The position numbers were made by a program, and so were the translations under genes. 64,000 bases of DNA, taken from assembly GCF_020623625.1 (NCBI RefSeq), contig NC_060200.1, positions 496,001 to 560,000 of the forward strand, in the 5' to 3' direction. Source of the stretch: Saccharomycodes ludwigii (taxonomy: Eukaryota; Ascomycota; Saccharomycetes; Saccharomycodales; Saccharomycodaceae). How positions within the stretch are numbered: position 1 is the stretch's first letter; the number at the start of each line of letters is the position of its first letter. The notes beneath the pieces were generated by a model. It made no database searches. It saw nothing but the letters and a program-made list of their open reading frames with translations, and had not been told where the DNA came from. Below, in pieces: positions 59,099 to 64,000 of the stretch.

Positions 59099-59800
59099 AT
59101 GAAAGAATATAAAGTTCATTACTCTAGAGGCGGTGCTGGGAATATAACAACAAACTCAAGCAAACCACGTCCAAAAATAGTTCCACAAGGTTCTCAAACA
59201 CCAATCATTCTAAGCCCAGTATATTCAACAGCAAGAGGTGGCGCGGGTAATATGAGAAAAAATATTGACCCCAAAGTTACAAGAATGTCTCAAGATGTTG
59301 ATTTTGATAGCGGTATCACGAAAAATAAAAATATAAATCGTGTTATTAGTGGACCTGAAGGTGATGATTATACTGATCTAGTACTAAATAATATTGACGG
59401 TTATGACGAGGATGATGATATTATTAAAGTAACATCTCTAGATATAAAATCTGGTCTTAACAGTAATAATAGCAACACCAATAATAGTCATACTCTATTA
59501 AATACTGTTAAAAGTAATATAAGCAGAATAAGCCACAACAGTAATAATAATAAAATAAGGAGAAATAGTGAAAATACGCATACTACTTCTCCTAAATATA
59601 TAAGTTTAGGCAGAGGTGGTGCGGGTAATATTTTAAGTCCCTCAGCCAGTAGAAAAGATTTAGAATCTCCATTTATCCAGCCAATTAATACTCATAAAAA
59701 TAAAAAAAATGCTAACGACCGTACAAAAAACAAGAAAGAAAAGGAGAAAGTTCATAATTCTAACGGTATATTTTATAGATTAAAAAAAATATTCGCGTGA
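59099..59800 (+). CDS. PAR32: Par32/Amu1 family, RGGAGN-repeat regulator of ammonium transport
   Basis: At 233 residues (S. cerevisiae Par32 295) three copies of the family motif RGGAGN are spaced along the protein (residues 10-15, 46-51 and about 177-182). These are the hallmark of this fungal family. Otherwise it is Ser/Asn-rich and likely disordered, with a basic C-terminus ending RLKKIFA. In S. cerevisiae Par32 is phosphorylated on rapamycin or nitrogen stress and inhibits the ammonium permeases Mep1 and Mep3. It is convergent with GLT1, a neighbour in S. cerevisiae too, so an ammonium-uptake regulator sits beside an ammonium-assimilation enzyme. Confidence 0.88.
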   Translation: MKEYKVHYSRGGAGNITTNSSKPRPKIVPQGSQTPIILSPVYSTARGGAGNMRKNIDPKVTRMSQDVDFDSGITKNKNINRVISGPEGDDYTDLVLNNIDGYDEDDDIIKVTSLDIKSGLNSNNSNTNNSHTLLNTVKSNISRISHNSNNNKIRRNSENTHTTSPKYISLGRGGAGNILSPSASRKDLESPFIQPINTHKNKKNANDRTKNKKEKEKVHNSNGIFYRLKKIFA

Positions 59801-59801
59801 A

Positions 59802-59832
<31 letters not shown>

Positions 59833-59883
59833 ACAAATATATAAATTAATAAATAAATATATAAATTAATAAATAAATAAATA
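59801..59883. repeat. TAAA tetranucleotide microsatellite between PAR32 and GLT1
   Basis: About eight perfect TAAA units (59802-59833) followed by interrupted units fill almost the whole gap between two convergent stop codons. Similar arrays are at 19524-19547, 31488-31509 and 33230-33254. Confidence 0.9.
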
Positions 59884-59919
59884 CAGTAATGGATAAAAAG
59901 GCACTGAAAAAAAAACGAC

Positions 59920-62900
59920 CTACATAGCAGCCGCCAACTCCTCCAACAATTTGTAACCACGCTTAACAATACCACCATTACCTGGCAAATAAGTATCACC
60001 CATCAAATGAGAATCAATAGAGGTGGCACACTTTCTACCCTCTTGAATAGCTCTAACTACAAGACTTTGTCCCATACGGGCATCACCACAAACAAAAACC
60101 TTGTCACCATCAACGCTATAAGAAGAATCACTCAAAGAGTCAATGGTCCCTCTCTTAGTTTTTTTAACACTTGGATCATCAATCAACTCAGGTCCAATAA
60201 ACCCCATAGACAATAAAACAATATCTGCCTCATACATCTCCTCGCTACCTGGAATCTCTATCATTTGCCAAACTCCTGATTGTGACTTTTTCCATTCAAC
60301 GCGAACAGTATTAATACCACAAACTTCTCCATCCTCATTACCGACAAATTCCTTAGATAAAATACAATACTCACGCGGATCTCTCCCATAATGTTCTTTA
60401 ACTTCCGCATGACCATAATCCACCCTCATAATACGTGGCCATTGTGGCCATGGGTTGTCCTTGGCTCTTTCCTTTGGCGGTTGTGGCAATAATTCAAAAT
60501 TCAAAACAGAAGCAGCCTCATGCCTAACAGAAGTACCCAAACAGTCATTACCAGTATCACCCCCACCAATAACAATAACTTTCTTGCCCTTTATCTTTTC
60601 TCTAACCATCTCCAAATCCTTGTTCAACAAAGCCTTGGTATTCATTTCCAACAAATTCATGGCAAAATCAATGTTTTTCAATTCTCTACCCGGAATCTTC
60701 AAATCCCTTGGAATGGTAGAACCAATACAATAAACAACAGCGTCAAATCGAGTCTTTAATTCGTCCATACTAATATCGGTGCCAACAGAACAGCCCGTAA
60801 CAAACTGAATACCCTCAGCCCCTAATAAGTCTATCCGACGCTGGACAATAGATTTGTCCAATTTCATGTTAGGAATACCATACATTAATAACCCACCACA
60901 ACGATCACTTCTTTCATAAACAGCAACTGAATGTCCTGCTTTATTCAACTGGTCAGCACAAGATAACCCGGCGGGCCCAGAACCAATAATAGCAACCAAT
61001 TTACCCGTTCTAAAAGCAGGTGGATTTGGTTTAATCCAACCTTCTTTAAAGGCATTGTCAATAATCAATCTTTCAATACTTTTAATACCAACAGCATCGT
61101 TATTGATACCCAAGGTACATGAACCTTGACATGGGGCAGGACAAACCCTACCAGTAAATTCAGGGAAATTGTTCGTTTCCATTAATTTATCCAAGGCTAG
61201 CTTCCATTGATTCTTGAAAACTAACTCATTAAACTTTGGAATAACATTTGAAATTGGGCATCCAGTATCAGCAGTACAAAATGGAACACCACAGTCCATA
61301 CATCTAGCAGTTTGGTATTTGGCTTCCCTCTTGGTGATGGCTGATGACAATTCTTTCCAGTCATTAGTTCTGGTAGATGGGTTCCTGTAAACCTCATGAC
61401 GCAATTTGTATTTCATAAAACCTCTAAGCTTGTCTACCTTCTCCTCAACTTCCTTAGAATTTTCAACAGTATCTTCCAAGTCTAACACTTTAGGCTCGCT
61501 CAAAGTAACCTTATTAGGTATACTACTGACAGGCAATTCCAGTCTTTTGTTTGCAGCGGCGACAGAAATAGCCTCCACTTCACCATTGGTAACATCAATT
61601 TCAGAATTAGAACCTCTATCCAACTGTTTCAAATATTCAGAAGCAGACTTTAATTTTTCAGCTTCTTTCACCTTAGCTTCTTTTTCTAATACCTTTCTGT
61701 AATCGTTTGGCAAAACCTTAACAAATTTCTTCAAATGATAGTTAAAATTGTCCAAAATACGTTTGGCCAATTCAGATTGGGTATAATTGTAGTGTTCTTG
61801 AATCAAATTCTTAACAAAGGCAATTTCTACCGGATCACTCAATGAAAATAGCCCCACGGTAGAATGATTAATGGTATGATTGAATTTGTCAAAATCAGAA
61901 GTTAAACAATAGATGATCCCACCAGTAGCACCAGAAAAAGCATTCAATGAGTCTAACTGTGACAAAACAACAGCTCTACCACCAGTCATGTACTCAAAGG
62001 CATTATTACCAGTAACTTTTTCCACAACAATGATGGCACCAGAGTTACGAACAGCAAAACGCTCACCAGCACAACCCGACAAAAACGCAGAGCCCGATAT
62101 AGCACCATAAAAACAAGTGTTTCCAACAATGACATTTTCATCGCTCTTAAATTTAGAGTCCTTTGGTGGCCTAATTACAATACGACCACCAGATAGCCCT
62201 TTACCAACATAATCATTAGCATCACCGTCCAGGATAAAGGTAATACCAGAGGTTAAAAATGCACCAAAAGATTGGCCAGCAGAACCCTTAATATTAACAA
62301 CAATTGTATCTTGAGGCAACCCATCGGGCCCAAACCTCTTGGAAACTCTATACGATAAAGTAGATCCCAAAGCACGATCTGTATTAATAATAGAGGCATC
62401 TATTGAAACAGGCAGACCGCGATCCAAAGTAATCTCAGCCTCATCGATTAATTTATTGTCCAAACGAGCATATAACTTATCTTCCAATTTTTTTGTGTAT
62501 TTAGTAGCAACGCCTGGTCTAATCATGTGAGCTGGTGTTAAAATAGGTGACAAATCAATATTAATGTTTTTGGTGGTAACCTGTTTTCTCTTGCGCAATT
62601 TTTCAGAGTGGCCAATCATTTCATCAACAGTACGGTAACCCAACCTGGCCATCAACTTTCTCAAATCGTTAATCAAGTAGTAGAAAAAGTTAATAACATG
62701 CTCCGGTTGCCCCTTAAACTTGGCTCTTAGCTCTGGATCTTGAGTGGCAACACCAACAGCACAAGTGTTCAAGTGACATTTTCTCAACATAATACAACCC
62801 ATAGAAATTAATGGAACAGTGGCCATAGTAAAAGATTCGGCACCTAATAAAATGGCAACTGCAATATCAAAAGCAGTTCTTAATTGACCATCTGTCTGGA

Positions 62901-64000
62901 CAACCGAATGTCCTCTTAAATCATTTAAAACTAAAGTTTGATGTGTTTCAGCTAATCCTAATTCCCATGGTAAACCAGAAAATTTAATGTCACTCCAATT
63001 GGCAGCACCGGTACCACCATCATGTCCAGATATCAAAATGCTGCAATCACCAGCTGCAGCCTTAGCAACACCAGCAGCAACAATACCAACACCAACTTCG
63101 GAAACCAACTTGATGGAAATCCTGGCTCTTGGATTAGCACATTTCAAGTCATAAATTAATTGTTTCAAATCCTCAATCGAATAAATATCATGATGTGGTG
63201 GTGGGGATATTAATCCAACGTAAGGAGTAGAGTGCCTAGTCTTGGCAATGGCTTCGGTGACTTTGTGACCTGGCAAATGACCACCAACAGCTGGCTTTGC
63301 ACCTTGGGCAATTTTAATTTGAATTTCATCAGCATCGGACAAATAATAAGAGGTAACACCAAATCTGGCAGAAGCAACCTGTTTAATAGCAGATCTCATA
63401 GTATCACCATTTGGATGAACAATAGAACGTTCAGGATCTTCACCACCTTCACCACAATTGGATCTGGCACCCAATCTGTTCATGGCTATAGCCAAGGTTG
63501 TGTGTGCCTCCTTAGAAATGGAACCATAAGACATAGCCCCTGTGCAGAATCTCCGAACAATTTCAGTCCATGGTTCAACTTGCTCCAATGGAATAGGAGT
63601 AGAGTTTTCAAAATCAAATTCTAATAAGCCTCTTAGAGTACAGTCTCTGATTGATTCCATCTCCTTTCTCACATACATTTCCCAAGCTTTTTCATTTTTA
63701 TTTCTAACGGAATCTTGCAATGCTGCAATAGCAGTTGGGTCGTTAATATGTCTAGCACCACCGTCTCTCCAGTGATATTCACCACTTTCAGGTAAATTGA
63801 CGGACTTTTGGATAATAGATCTTGATGGGAACCCACGCTCGTGTAGAGAAAAAGCGTCTTGGGCAATATATTCAAAAGTGACACCCTTAATTCTGGAAGC
63901 AGTGCCTGCAAAACAAATATCAACAACAGAGTTATCAATCCCCAAAGCTTCAAAAATTTGAGCACCTTTATAGGAAGCCAAGGTGGAAATACCCATTTTG
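59920..64000 (-). CDS. GLT1: NADH-dependent glutamate synthase (GOGAT), C-terminal two-thirds, 5' partial
   Basis: The frame runs off the right edge; about 1359 of roughly 2145 residues are present. Numbering from the Met whose codon starts at 63996, the FMN/synthase barrel spans about 130-560, with the 3Fe-4S cysteines in CIMLRKCHLNTCAVG. The beta-helix GXGXG domain follows (GSAGQSFGAF, GKGLSGGRIVI). The small-subunit-like part has cysteine clusters (CMDCGVPFC, CPAPCQGSC), an FAD site (GSGPAGLSCADQL) and an NAD site (VIGGGDTGNDC). It makes two glutamates from glutamine and 2-oxoglutarate. An unusual change is seen in the loop at 63277-63306, which reads KPAVGGHLPG rather than KPGEGGxLPx. Confidence 0.97.
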   Translation of the reverse strand, partial: KMGISTLASYKGAQIFEALGIDNSVVDICFAGTASRIKGVTFEYIAQDAFSLHERGFPSRSIIQKSVNLPESGEYHWRDGGARHINDPTAIAALQDSVRNKNEKAWEMYVRKEMESIRDCTLRGLLEFDFENSTPIPLEQVEPWTEIVRRFCTGAMSYGSISKEAHTTLAIAMNRLGARSNCGEGGEDPERSIVHPNGDTMRSAIKQVASARFGVTSYYLSDADEIQIKIAQGAKPAVGGHLPGHKVTEAIAKTRHSTPYVGLISPPPHHDIYSIEDLKQLIYDLKCANPRARISIKLVSEVGVGIVAAGVAKAAAGDCSILISGHDGGTGAANWSDIKFSGLPWELGLAETHQTLVLNDLRGHSVVQTDGQLRTAFDIAVAILLGAESFTMATVPLISMGCIMLRKCHLNTCAVGVATQDPELRAKFKGQPEHVINFFYYLINDLRKLMARLGYRTVDEMIGHSEKLRKRKQVTTKNINIDLSPILTPAHMIRPGVATKYTKKLEDKLYARLDNKLIDEAEITLDRGLPVSIDASIINTDRALGSTLSYRVSKRFGPDGLPQDTIVVNIKGSAGQSFGAFLTSGITFILDGDANDYVGKGLSGGRIVIRPPKDSKFKSDENVIVGNTCFYGAISGSAFLSGCAGERFAVRNSGAIIVVEKVTGNNAFEYMTGGRAVVLSQLDSLNAFSGATGGIIYCLTSDFDKFNHTINHSTVGLFSLSDPVEIAFVKNLIQEHYNYTQSELAKRILDNFNYHLKKFVKVLPNDYRKVLEKEAKVKEAEKLKSASEYLKQLDRGSNSEIDVTNGEVEAISVAAANKRLELPVSSIPNKVTLSEPKVLDLEDTVENSKEVEEKVDKLRGFMKYKLRHEVYRNPSTRTNDWKELSSAITKREAKYQTARCMDCGVPFCTADTGCPISNVIPKFNELVFKNQWKLALDKLMETNNFPEFTGRVCPAPCQGSCTLGINNDAVGIKSIERLIIDNAFKEGWIKPNPPAFRTGKLVAIIGSGPAGLSCADQLNKAGHSVAVYERSDRCGGLLMYGIPNMKLDKSIVQRRIDLLGAEGIQFVTGCSVGTDISMDELKTRFDAVVYCIGSTIPRDLKIPGRELKNIDFAMNLLEMNTKALLNKDLEMVREKIKGKKVIVIGGGDTGNDCLGTSVRHEAASVLNFELLPQPPKERAKDNPWPQWPRIMRVDYGHAEVKEHYGRDPREYCILSKEFVGNEDGEVCGINTVRVEWKKSQSGVWQMIEIPGSEEMYEADIVLLSMGFIGPELIDDPSVKKTKRGTIDSLSDSSYSVDGDKVFVCGDARMGQSLVVRAIQEGRKCATSIDSHLMGDTYLPGNGGIVKRGYKLLEELAAAM

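Overview
The window is nuclear DNA of a budding yeast (Saccharomycetales) that looks as if it never went through the Saccharomyces whole-genome duplication. It is very AT-rich, with compact, mostly intronless genes and long poly-A/poly-T and ATT/AAT tracts. The proteins are full of Asn, Glu and Asp runs, the two introns use canonical GTATGT and TACTAAC signals, and every conserved protein reads well in the standard code. An AT-rich lineage such as Saccharomycodaceae (Saccharomycodes or Hanseniaspora type) would fit, but the species cannot be fixed from the sequence alone.

Gene order is the best evidence. Up to about 48 kb, orthologues of S. cerevisiae chromosome II left-arm genes (YEL1, CMC2, SHP1, PTH2, YBL055C, TOD6, SAS3, PIN4) interleave with chromosome V genes (PUP3, IES5, TSC11, AIM11, MET6, TRP2, SBH1, AIM10, ILV1). 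Duplicated pairs (PTC2/PTC3, DOT6/TOD6) are present once. From about 48 kb to the end, chromosome XII genes (MMR1, PEX13, HCR1) interleave with chromosome IV genes (DLD1, PAR32, GLT1). This is the double-conserved synteny expected of a non-duplicated relative.

Layout: 1-2605 YEL1, cut by the left edge and frame-broken at a homopolymer. 2934-10732 two neighbouring genes with GCR1_C DNA-binding domains. 11987-14583 three small genes (PUP3 and CMC2, each with an intron, and a probable IES5). 14638-20192 TSC11 and AIM11. 20717-28342 MET6, SHP1, PTH2, TRP2. 29364-38293 PTC2/3, YBL055C, TOD6, SAS3. 38608-38681 tRNA-Val(AAC). 39064-47766 PIN4, SBH1, AIM10, a RidA-family gene and ILV1. 48774-59800 MMR1, PEX13, a small LEA-like protein, DLD1, HCR1, PAR32. 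59920-64000 the 3' two-thirds of GLT1, cut by the right edge.

Functional themes are amino-acid and nitrogen metabolism (MET6, TRP2, ILV1 with its RidA neighbour, GLT1, PAR32), proteasome/Cdc48 (PUP3 and SHP1, both with Rpn4-type upstream sites), TOR signalling (TSC11, TOD6, PAR32) and organelle biogenesis (CMC2, AIM10, AIM11, MMR1, PEX13, DLD1). I saw no transposon, LTR, viral relic, CRISPR array, rRNA or convincing centromere. The most unusual points are a Sas3-like acetyltransferase with an altered acetyl-CoA loop, an otherwise conserved glutamate synthase with a changed GEGG loop, an intron in PUP3, the tandem GCR1_C genes, and a mitochondrial protein with 11-residue LEA-type repeats.
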